The translations under genes and the position numbers were made by a program. Below, piece by piece: positions 6,044 to 13,395 of a stretch of DNA of 18,006 nucleotides. The stretch is from Promethearchaeota archaeon. GTDB taxonomy: Archaea > Asgardarchaeota > Lokiarchaeia > Sigynarchaeales > SOKP01. Each line of letters opens with the position of its first letter. Within the stretch, counting starts at the first letter, position 1. The stretch is taken from the NCBI GenBank assembly GCA_030668025.1, contig DAOUUT010000038.1, positions 1 through 18,006 of the forward strand, read 5' to 3'. Below the pieces are notes generated by a model that had not been told where the DNA came from, ran no database searches, and was given only the letters and a program-made list of their open reading frames with translations.

Positions 6044-7930
6044 ATGGCGATCTCAGACCCTAGTCAAGTAATCTCCATAATTATAAAAAAATTTCCTCAA
6101 AATCTTCTAATTCCTAATTTAAAAAATTCTGTTTCATTAGAAGTTGTGAATTATTCTAAAAAGGAGGAACATTTTAAATTTGTTTTTGAGGGAGAAAATC
6201 TATATATTGACGTTAAACCAGACGAATTCAGCAAAGAAGTTCTATTTAAACCGGGAGAAACTAAGAAGATTGATCTATCGTTGAAACCAACTACTGATGG
6301 GTACGGTAAATTAACAATTAATGCCTATTGGATGAAATTGGTCGAATATAAGGTAGAAGTACGAAAGGTTAGAGAGCTTATTTCCGCGAGTAAAATAAAC
6401 CAAATTTTGAAAAATATTCAAGTTCTCGAATCTGATTATGGTGATGGTTTTAACTCAAAAGACTTTTTTATAACCTCTAGTAAGAGTGAAGTTAAGAAAA
6501 TTGAGAAGGAAATTAAAGAGTTAATAAGTAATTATAGCGAGACACAAAAAAACTTACAAACTTCCGATACACCTTTATTAAATGGAGACACTGGGGTTAG
6601 CCTTGCTGAAATTGATAGCCATTTAAGGGATCTAGCACAATCATATCTCTCGATAGGGGATTTTTTTAAGGCGTTAGAATACTCGTTAAAACTATCTGAT
6701 GAAGGAGAAAAAAAAAAGTTTTATTATAACTTAATTAGGGCTAATGCAACAGTTAATTTAGACGCTACATTAGAAGTTATTAAAAAATTAAACGAAAAAA
6801 ATAAAAAAAATCAAGTAATAGCAAAAATTGCGCTTGACTTACTAAATACTAATCAAGATCAAGTTATTAGGGTTCTTTCTTTTATCGACGACGCTTCATT
6901 AAAGGAAAAAACGCTTTTAAACATCATTAGCAAATCTCTGGAAAAAGGTTTTAATTTAGCTCTCAAATTTTCTGAGTCTCTTGATGATGAGATCGTTAAA
7001 ATTAAGGTTTTATTTAACGTTATAAAAAAATTACATGAAAAAAATAATAAAGCGTTAATTCTTAAAATTATAAATCAAATCAATCAAATTATTCTCAATT
7101 CTAATAAAATTGTTTTATCAGATAAAGACTATCACAATCCTGCTTACGAATTTTTTAGAGAAACCATTTGCATTTTAGCGGAATTAGATTGTCCAGAAGC
7201 TGCCGATACGGTTATAGGAGGAATAAGTTCGGTAGAGCTAAGAGAAAGAGTTGCTAAAGATTTATTTGATGAACTTTACGAGATGGTTAAAGAGAAAAAA
7301 ACTAAAGTTGAACCTATAGGGACTTTTTCTCAATTCTTTCTATTAAATACTTACGCTTCAAAAATCTCTAACGAAATACAAAATTTTTCACTCATTGGAG
7401 GAAATGCAAGTAGTAATATTCTAACGGGCGATTATAACTTCAGTCTCGCTCTCATATCGCTATTTAGTTTTAATTTTAGCATATTTCCAATCATTGATAG
7501 AGTTTATTCAGAGTTAAAGTACAGTTCGGATAAATCAATTGCGTATTACATCTATCCCTCAATCAACAATCACGATCGAGAAGAATTAGTAGTAATACAA
7601 TCTACGTTAAAAAAGTTCTTTCAACCAGAAAAAATTTCAAAACAAGTTGTAGTTTTTAATTTTGACTTTATTCCCTATTTAGGAAAGCCTACAATTATTC
7701 TCTCTTCTGAATTAGATGAGACGAATTCAATTAAAAACAAAATTATAAAGAGCCTTGGAGATCGCGTTAATTTAATAATAGACGACTCGTTATTTAAGGG
7801 GGGTGAAACTGTGGATAATCTAAAACGCATATTCTATGGTAGTAATTTCAAAATAGTTAATTTAGTTTTATCGTATGAATTCATCAACGATTACGATATA
7901 TTTAAAGCGTTTATCCAATCAATAATGTAA
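6044..7930 (+). CDS. Unrecognised 628-residue protein: Ig-like domain, alpha-helical repeats, alpha/beta C-terminal domain
   Basis: I do not recognise this gene. Three parts can be seen. Residues 18-107 alternate short hydrophobic strands with polar turns and include KPGETKKIDLSL (69-80), like CARDB/Ig-type beta-sandwich domains. Residues about 190-420 are helical and include a TPR-like unit (AQSYLSIGDFFKALEYS, 198-214) and repeats of about 32 residues; EVIKKLNEKNKKN (244-256) and NVIKKLHEKNNKA (325-337) occupy equivalent places. Residues about 445-628 look alpha/beta, with strands at QVVVFNFDFI (534-543), PTIILSS (549-555) and VNLIIDD (575-581). No signal peptide or membrane segment is evident, so it is probably cytoplasmic. 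The ATG at 6044 is the first start in the frame and has no Shine-Dalgarno sequence. The ligase gene begins 30 bp downstream, which implies co-transcription and suggests a scaffold or sensor role for that enzyme pair. The role is inference. Confidence 0.8.
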   Translation: MAISDPSQVISIIIKKFPQNLLIPNLKNSVSLEVVNYSKKEEHFKFVFEGENLYIDVKPDEFSKEVLFKPGETKKIDLSLKPTTDGYGKLTINAYWMKLVEYKVEVRKVRELISASKINQILKNIQVLESDYGDGFNSKDFFITSSKSEVKKIEKEIKELISNYSETQKNLQTSDTPLLNGDTGVSLAEIDSHLRDLAQSYLSIGDFFKALEYSLKLSDEGEKKKFYYNLIRANATVNLDATLEVIKKLNEKNKKNQVIAKIALDLLNTNQDQVIRVLSFIDDASLKEKTLLNIISKSLEKGFNLALKFSESLDDEIVKIKVLFNVIKKLHEKNNKALILKIINQINQIILNSNKIVLSDKDYHNPAYEFFRETICILAELDCPEAADTVIGGISSVELRERVAKDLFDELYEMVKEKKTKVEPIGTFSQFFLLNTYASKISNEIQNFSLIGGNASSNILTGDYNFSLALISLFSFNFSIFPIIDRVYSELKYSSDKSIAYYIYPSINNHDREELVVIQSTLKKFFQPEKISKQVVVFNFDFIPYLGKPTIILSSELDETNSIKNKIIKSLGDRVNLIIDDSLFKGGETVDNLKRIFYGSNFKIVNLVLSYEFINDYDIFKAFIQSIM

Positions 7931-7960
7931 TTTAATAATTTTTCAAACTAAAATTAAAAA

Positions 7961-9625
7961 GTGAATAGATTTATGGCTAAGGATAAAAAAAAGAAAAAAA
8001 AGAAAGGATCAGGTGGAGATGATTATAACACATTCTCGCAATTAATAGGGAAAGATAAGGGACGTACTTCAGGCGTTTATATTGGAGACCCTATAGATAG
8101 ATCTTCGGATCAATTATTTCTTGGAACGGATTACAGAGAAGTACATATCCCCGAAAGATCTTGGGGGGAAATCTTAGCCGATATCGAGCATTGGACCCCA
8201 TTACCCTTCACGCATGGAATTGAAATGGAATTAATTATCGCAGATGACAAAGGTAACTACCCGCCTGGTGATGAAATGGTTTATCGGATGAGAGAGATCG
8301 TAAAAGATGCTATTAAAATCATGGACCAGATTTTATACGAAGGAAGAAACGATTTCTTACCTGTTCCCGACTATATTCGGCAAAAAGTATTGTCAAGGCC
8401 TTATGGGAAGGAAGACATTGAAAAAGGATATGTAATGGATATTAGGTATTCTCTTCCAGATGGAAATGTCGTTGACATTGATACTTTTGGTCGTGATGGT
8501 AATGTTACAGCAGTTACTTATATATTAGAACTCGTAACACCCCCATGTGAATATGTTGAGGAGTTGGCTTATTGGGGTTCAACCTTATTTCTTTTAGCAA
8601 AAAACACTTTACCAAAAGATTTACACATCATAGCTTCAGCCATTAATCCAGCAGCTAAAGAATATATGCGCGGGCTGACCCAAGCGGACCATAGCCACAT
8701 TGGATCCTTTACATCTGATTTAGAAAAAGTACAAGCATATTGTATGATTCGCAACTTTATTCCACATATAATTGCTCTTACATGTAATTCACCTATATTA
8801 AATAATAAACCAACAGATGTTATTAAAATAGTAAACAATCGAATTACTGCGCCAAATTGTGTGCGTTCTTTAAGATTAAAAAATAACACTACAATGTTAA
8901 GTAACAACGACCCTAAGCATTTTCCTCCTTATATAACTTCTGGAGACCAAGATGCTATCAACTATTTTCTTCAGGTTGTCCAAAAAGCGAGTTTAGAGGA
9001 TGGACGCTTCCAAGACGTGTTTCCTTTCACAGATTGGGGAACAGTTGAAATAAGGGTTAGCGACGCTCAAATTTCAATATGCCGTAGAATAGGAATTGCC
9101 TTATTACTACAAGCGATGTGTTATAAAACTCGAAAGTTATTAGACCAGGGAGTATGGGTACCAGACGCGGGTAGCGAAACGATCGCATATAATAGAAAAA
9201 CTACGATCGAAAGAGGGTTAATATCACTATTCCGCCCTCAAAATCTTACTCGAGAACATCTCGCGCAATATGACCCGAATTTTGCAGAACAATACTTAGG
9301 ACCCGAAGGGCAACCGGTGAGATACATGACTCAAGCCGTTCAACGCATGTTCTTTTATTTAAAGGATGAGCTAAAAGAGCTTGGTTTTCTTTACTCGCCC
9401 TTTTTGAAACCTATACTTCAATCAGTTTTCGGAAGCGTAAGCTATGCAGAGCCTCCAATAACTGAAGCGGAGTACCAATTAAGCTTATATCAACATAAAT
9501 TAGATAACAATGAAAATCCAAACATTCTCTACGATCTAATTTATTTTACAATAGAATATTGCCAAGACCCGTTAAATAATCCCCTTACTGGGACATTGAC
9601 GCTTCCAAAAGAAATGAGAGAATAA
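7961..9625 (+). CDS. GCS2-type carboxylate-amine ligase (YbdK/glutamate-cysteine ligase-like)
   Basis: This belongs to the glutamate-cysteine ligase type 2 family (Pfam GCS2), ATP-dependent enzymes joining a carboxylate to an amine. Motifs in order: THGIEMELII (84-93), ILELVTPPCEYVEEL (188-202) with conserved Glu, the histidine motif DHSHIGSF (243-250), RLKNNTTMLSNNDP (305-318), and the nucleotide/Mg-site helix TDWGTVEIRVSDAQ (357-370). At 554 residues it is much longer than YbdK (about 370), because of a Lys-rich N-terminal tail, an insertion at about 95-180 and a C-terminal extension after about 400. The frame opens at GTG 7961, but ATG at 7973 (MAKDKK) is the likelier start. The N-terminal tail has nine lysines in residues 7-15 with one Asp and is probably disordered or nucleic-acid/membrane-surface binding. 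Its amidohydrolase neighbour is 33 bp downstream. Substrates are unknown; glutamate plus cysteine is only one possibility. Confidence 0.85.
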   Translation: MNRFMAKDKKKKKKKGSGGDDYNTFSQLIGKDKGRTSGVYIGDPIDRSSDQLFLGTDYREVHIPERSWGEILADIEHWTPLPFTHGIEMELIIADDKGNYPPGDEMVYRMREIVKDAIKIMDQILYEGRNDFLPVPDYIRQKVLSRPYGKEDIEKGYVMDIRYSLPDGNVVDIDTFGRDGNVTAVTYILELVTPPCEYVEELAYWGSTLFLLAKNTLPKDLHIIASAINPAAKEYMRGLTQADHSHIGSFTSDLEKVQAYCMIRNFIPHIIALTCNSPILNNKPTDVIKIVNNRITAPNCVRSLRLKNNTTMLSNNDPKHFPPYITSGDQDAINYFLQVVQKASLEDGRFQDVFPFTDWGTVEIRVSDAQISICRRIGIALLLQAMCYKTRKLLDQGVWVPDAGSETIAYNRKTTIERGLISLFRPQNLTREHLAQYDPNFAEQYLGPEGQPVRYMTQAVQRMFFYLKDELKELGFLYSPFLKPILQSVFGSVSYAEPPITEAEYQLSLYQHKLDNNENPNILYDLIYFTIEYCQDPLNNPLTGTLTLPKEMRE

Positions 9626-9658
9626 AAAAAAGAATTAAAAATATTAAGACTGAAGAAA

Positions 9659-11200
9659 ATGCTAACAGCAACTATCGAACAAGAAGGAAAAACGCTAATA
9701 GAAAATATATTTGTAATCGATGCCCACTCGCATTTAGGAGAAGATGTGGATGGAGCAAAAATGATGAATCCACTAGCACCGGGTACAGGAACTTTTGATT
9801 TTTGGGGTAACGTTCAAGGAAGATTAAAATCAGACTGGGTAAAGACTGGAGAACAATCCTTTAGAACTTCAATGGACGGGAAATCGACTAAAATTACTTG
9901 GTCGTTCAATCCTTATCCTTTTACAGATAAATTGTATGTTGCGTTAGAAGCGTTGGGAAAAAGGTATTCTGATTTAAAAGAAAAGTCAAAATTTTATTCT
10001 TTCATCGATCAAGGCGTTGTTTTTCCTTTTCAAGATGTTTTTAGAGATAAGCATCCAGAAGCTTTGTATCGGGCTAGCAATATTAACGTCTCCAGATTTA
10101 CTACGCGCTTCCCATTTTCTATGAAACTAATTGGATACGCTCGCTGCGATCCTATGGAAGGAGAAAAGGCAATTAAGGAGGTAACATACGCTCGAGAAGT
10201 ATTAGGTCTCCGGGGTCTAAAATTACATCCTCGATCAGAAAGATGGATCGATGATATTAAAACGGGCAAACCACTTAAGGTTTTAATTGAAGCTGCAAGT
10301 CATTCCATGCCCGTAATATTCGATACTCGAGGAAGAGGCTCAATATTAGACATCGCTGAATTAATTAGATCAACTAGAACAACGTTAGCTCAACATTATC
10401 CAGATTTATTACCTCATTTCAAGGTTATAATCGCACATTTCGCTCAAGGAAATATTGGTGATTACGAAGTCTATAATGCCATTGTTCAACCTAATACTTA
10501 TGGCGATTTATCAATGCTTCATGGAGAGGGGGCTGGGAACTTTTTAGAAGATTTTCGAAAATGGTTTAAGGCACAAAATAAAATAAGAGTCGATAATCGA
10601 GATTGGTCCGAATACCTTCTATACGCCTCAGATTACCCTTACTTTGGAGATATTCACGCTCAAAAGCTTCTAAAATACATTATAAATAAACAGTTTTTTG
10701 ACACAGGTGGAACTATTAAAGACGTTAGAAATATCATGGGGTTAAACCAGATAAGAATTCTTCCTGAATATAACTTAACTCAAAATAAAAACAACGGAAG
10801 TAGTTTACCAAGTACTTTAATATCAACCCCATCAAATAGTAACCCTACTTCTTATGAAATCGCTATAAAAGCATTGGCAAAATTAATCGTAGAAAACAAG
10901 GTTGACATTAAAAGGTTCTGTATACAATTCAAGGATACTTGGGATAACTTTAACGACGATATTTTATTGAACGCTTTCACACCGACTACCAAAGAAGAAG
11001 TTCCAATCATACTAACTCAATTGGTAAAAGATCAAATCGCATTGTTTGCGCCCTTAAACAAAGAGGCAGCGTGGAATAAGTTTGGATATAAATATTTTAA
11101 CCCAAAAGATCGCGCGTTTTTCGCATCAATCTTCAAACAAAACTACTTGGCTAAGGACGAAAAGCAAACGGTTGATTGTTTGACTCAGATTTTTAATTAA
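9659..11200 (+). CDS. Amidohydrolase-superfamily (amidohydrolase 2-like) enzyme with novel C-terminal domain
   Basis: Residues 18-370 form a metal-dependent TIM-barrel hydrolase or decarboxylase of the amidohydrolase superfamily. The beta-1 metal motif is IDAHSHLGED (20-29; His23, His25), the beta-4 region is GLKLHPR (186-192), the beta-6 histidine is His260 in VIIAHFAQ, and the beta-8 aspartate is Asp325 in YASDYPYF. The beta-5 position, usually a histidine in a motif like IHTG, reads VIFDTRG (219-225), giving Asp222. About 100 residues between beta 1 and the barrel core (30-155) form an insertion. A linker rich in Asn, Ser, Thr and Pro (372-398) joins a helical domain (399-513) that I cannot assign. 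The ATG at 9659 is 33 bp after the ligase gene, so the ligase and hydrolase are probably made together and may act on related amides. The substrate is unknown. Confidence 0.85.
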   Translation: MLTATIEQEGKTLIENIFVIDAHSHLGEDVDGAKMMNPLAPGTGTFDFWGNVQGRLKSDWVKTGEQSFRTSMDGKSTKITWSFNPYPFTDKLYVALEALGKRYSDLKEKSKFYSFIDQGVVFPFQDVFRDKHPEALYRASNINVSRFTTRFPFSMKLIGYARCDPMEGEKAIKEVTYAREVLGLRGLKLHPRSERWIDDIKTGKPLKVLIEAASHSMPVIFDTRGRGSILDIAELIRSTRTTLAQHYPDLLPHFKVIIAHFAQGNIGDYEVYNAIVQPNTYGDLSMLHGEGAGNFLEDFRKWFKAQNKIRVDNRDWSEYLLYASDYPYFGDIHAQKLLKYIINKQFFDTGGTIKDVRNIMGLNQIRILPEYNLTQNKNNGSSLPSTLISTPSNSNPTSYEIAIKALAKLIVENKVDIKRFCIQFKDTWDNFNDDILLNAFTPTTKEEVPIILTQLVKDQIALFAPLNKEAAWNKFGYKYFNPKDRAFFASIFKQNYLAKDEKQTVDCLTQIFN

Positions 11201-11202
11201 AT

Positions 11203-11222
11203 CCAAATATTTTTAATATTGG
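11203..11222. terminator. Possible hairpin between convergent genes
   Basis: CCAAATATT and AATATTGG can pair as an 8-bp stem with one bulged A and a short T-rich loop. It lies directly after the amidohydrolase stop codon and 45 bases from the stop of the convergent membrane-protein gene. Position favours a terminator, perhaps for both directions. Archaeal termination usually relies on T-runs more than hairpins, and only modest T-runs are present, so this is tentative. Confidence 0.3.
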
Positions 11223-11267
11223 TTTAAGATAAGATCTTTATTCTAACCATATTAATAATAATCATAC

Positions 11268-12206
11268 TCAAAGCTCGTGTTCAAGATATTGAAATCTACC
11301 AAGAGCGGAGGTTCCAATAAAGATTATTAATATAGCCAGAAAGAAAAGAAAATAATTATTAAATGTTTGTTGGAAAACAAATATTCCTGCTATGAGGGGG
11401 ACCATTAACCCTATTGAATTAAATACGGGAAAAACCACTGCTACTCTACTTTTTTGAAAAGCACTTTGATAGAAGGCAAAACTACTAATATTACAAATCG
11501 CCAAGCCCCACCACCCAATAAAAACCCATAAATGATTATAATCAAACCAAAAGATTCCAAAAAAGATTTCAGCCCATATATACCAAGTTAATTGGATATT
11601 TGCTTGAATTACAGCTTGGGCTAAAATATTTGTAAAAATATTACCAAGAGCAAGTAAAAAGGAGCCAGTGAGCATTATAAAAAATCCTTCTGAATCCGTA
11701 CCTCTCTTTTTTAGAGCCAGTATTAAACAAAAAATAGTGATGGAAAACGTAATTGCTAAGAAAATTATTAAAGGGAAGACAAAAAGATGCAAATTTATTA
11801 CAACATCTGATATTCCAGCTAACACAATCAAAACTGGTGAGATTGCTAATATAATTATTGCCAGAAATTCGTACCATTTTATTTTTTCTCCTAAAAGACG
11901 GTTTGCTGCAAGAACCATAAGGATTATTCCTAGACTGTTTATAGGTAAAGAAACCATTATTCCAACTAACCCTATTGACATTATGTAAGGGAACCAAGCT
12001 ACAACCCCTAAGACGGCGCCCAATGCCCACCATTTGTTTTTAATAATTTCCTTAAAAGATTTTAATATCCCTTTTAAACCTTTATCAAAAGTAATTTCAG
12101 GACCTTCTTTTAATCCCATTTTTTGAAAAATAATTGCGAAATTAAAACATAGGAGTGCTATTAAAACTAAAACAATTCCAGTTATAGCGGTTATGAGCGA
12201 AACCAT
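11268..12206 (-). CDS. Multi-pass membrane protein, DMT (drug/metabolite transporter)-like permease
   Basis: This 312-residue protein is highly hydrophobic, with about nine or ten membrane helices. They begin with residues 4-28 (ending FNFAIIFQKMG), followed by WWALGAVLGVVAWFPYI (about 59-75), SLPINSLGIILMVLAANRLLGEKI (about 85-108) and more at regular spacing up to a C-terminal helix ending near 305. The two-part layout, and the NRLLGEKI segment after the fourth helix where DMT/EamA proteins have their conserved G-E motif, support the DMT superfamily; NIPA-like relatives are also possible. It probably sits in the cytoplasmic membrane and exports or imports a small metabolite, which cannot be named. 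The start is ATG at 12206, with TATA-like elements 40-60 bases upstream. It converges with the amidohydrolase gene and diverges from the methyltransferase gene. Confidence 0.75.
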   Translation of the reverse strand: MVSLITAITGIVLVLIALLCFNFAIIFQKMGLKEGPEITFDKGLKGILKSFKEIIKNKWWALGAVLGVVAWFPYIMSIGLVGIMVSLPINSLGIILMVLAANRLLGEKIKWYEFLAIIILAISPVLIVLAGISDVVINLHLFVFPLIIFLAITFSITIFCLILALKKRGTDSEGFFIMLTGSFLLALGNIFTNILAQAVIQANIQLTWYIWAEIFFGIFWFDYNHLWVFIGWWGLAICNISSFAFYQSAFQKSRVAVVFPVFNSIGLMVPLIAGIFVFQQTFNNYFLFFLAILIIFIGTSALGRFQYLEHEL

Positions 12207-12387
12207 TTTTATTGACCTATTAAAAATATTGAAATCTTAATTAAATCTTTATAAAAAATTTATATATAACTGAATTTATCGAATCAATTAAAAATAACTA
12301 AAAATAATAAACCAAGTAGTTTTATATAAAATCTATTTCTTTATCATATATTATAATACCAGAATAACGAGTTACAAATAAAAAAAT
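12207..12387. promoter_or_regulatory. Divergent promoter region of the transporter and methyltransferase genes
   Basis: These 181 bases are extremely A+T rich and hold TATA-like elements for both directions. On the plus strand TTTATATAAA is at 12322-12331, about 60 bases before the methyltransferase ATG. On the minus strand TTATATATAA lies at 12260-12269, about 55 bases before the transporter ATG, with a second candidate (TTTTTATAAAG) at 12246-12257. No ORF or RNA gene is visible. Confidence 0.5.
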
Positions 12388-13374
12388 ATGTTTGATCTAT
12401 CATTTTTATATATTATATTAATTTTTTTCATTCTATTGCTGGCCTCTTTTTCAATTATTCTTGGTTTTGTTTTTATACTTATTTTTGTTAATATAAATTT
12501 TAATTTCTTTTATTATAATCATAAAGCAAAGTTATCAGATATAACGTATATCAAAAATACTCTGAAATTTATAGTTAAAATGGCAAGTTTAATTTTAGGT
12601 TCTAAATACGAACTAATAATAACAACAAGAGACAACACTAAATATTGCGGAGATGTATTTGACAGCACGCTTTGTAAATGTCTGCACTTGAATGATAATT
12701 ATGAGCCCTCTGTTACTGAATATTTAAAAAAAACATTAAAAAAAGGAGATATATTTATAGATGTTGGAGCTAATGAAGGAATGTTTGGTATACTTGCAGG
12801 AAAGCTTGTTGGTCATACTGGTAAGGTTTACTGTATTGAACCTTTACCAAGGAATATCTCTATTTTAAAAAAAAATATACGAATTAATAATTTGAATAAT
12901 GTTATAATCTATGATGTAGCCGCTGGAGACGAAAATAAAGATGTCTCATTTTTTGATATAAAAATAAACAATATGTTAGGCGGCGGTGAAAATATAATGA
13001 CAACTCTATTGTCTAAAATACCGGGTATGGTTCAATTAATCAAAGTAAAACAAAGAAGATTAGATACTTTAATAAATGAACCTTTAGATAAAATCAAATT
13101 AATAAAGATAGATACAGAAGGATATGAAGAATATGTGTTAAAGGGATTGGATTCGTGGTTAACTGGAAAATGTTCCATTGATTTTATTATAGAAATGAAC
13201 CCTAATAAGTCAAAATATATTATTGATTTACTATTAAATAAACACAAATATACAGGATATATGCATTGGATGGATTCCGTAGCATATAATGATAATGTTT
13301 ATTGGGAGAGACTCGATATTAATTGTAACACTCAAAAAAATGTCTTGTTTACTAAAAAACATTTAAAATTTTAA
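12388..13374 (+). CDS. FkbM-family SAM-dependent methyltransferase with N-terminal membrane anchor
   Basis: FkbM-family enzymes transfer a methyl group from S-adenosylmethionine, usually to sugar or polyketide hydroxyls. The SAM-binding motif I is FIDVGANEG (123-131), followed by the acidic end of beta 2 at CIEPLPRN (149-156), a VAAGDENKDV segment (177-186), and the family motif IKIDTEGYEEYVLKG (239-253). An N-terminal stretch of about 35 hydrophobic residues (2-36), broken only by Ser and Asn, should form one or two membrane segments, so the catalytic domain is probably tethered to the membrane. It could modify surface or lipid-linked glycans, consistent with a carrier-lipid synthase elsewhere in the window, though the link is only inference. 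The gene is noticeably richer in A+T, with more ATA and AAA codons than the mevalonate genes, a possible sign of transfer. The start is the ATG at 12388; it ends 21 bp from the convergent kinase gene. Confidence 0.88.
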   Translation: MFDLSFLYIILIFFILLLASFSIILGFVFILIFVNINFNFFYYNHKAKLSDITYIKNTLKFIVKMASLILGSKYELIITTRDNTKYCGDVFDSTLCKCLHLNDNYEPSVTEYLKKTLKKGDIFIDVGANEGMFGILAGKLVGHTGKVYCIEPLPRNISILKKNIRINNLNNVIIYDVAAGDENKDVSFFDIKINNMLGGGENIMTTLLSKIPGMVQLIKVKQRRLDTLINEPLDKIKLIKIDTEGYEEYVLKGLDSWLTGKCSIDFIIEMNPNKSKYIIDLLLNKHKYTGYMHWMDSVAYNDNVYWERLDINCNTQKNVLFTKKHLKF

Positions 13375-13395
13375 ACTTGTTAAATGATAAAAACT

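Noticed and set aside
7973..8010. A-rich run at the start of the ligase gene as a possible frameshift site
   Set aside because: The frame is continuous through the A-rich run and the downstream protein is complete, so no frameshift is needed; assembly error cannot be excluded but is not indicated.
6044..11200. Reading the three-gene cassette as a phage-defence or toxin system
   Set aside because: No nuclease, reverse transcriptase, NTPase, TIR or toxin motifs are present; the enzymes look metabolic.
11641..12033. Second minus-strand frame inside the membrane-protein gene
   Set aside because: It overlaps the transporter coding region in another frame, lacks membrane helices or motifs, and is rich in residues expected from a shifted frame.
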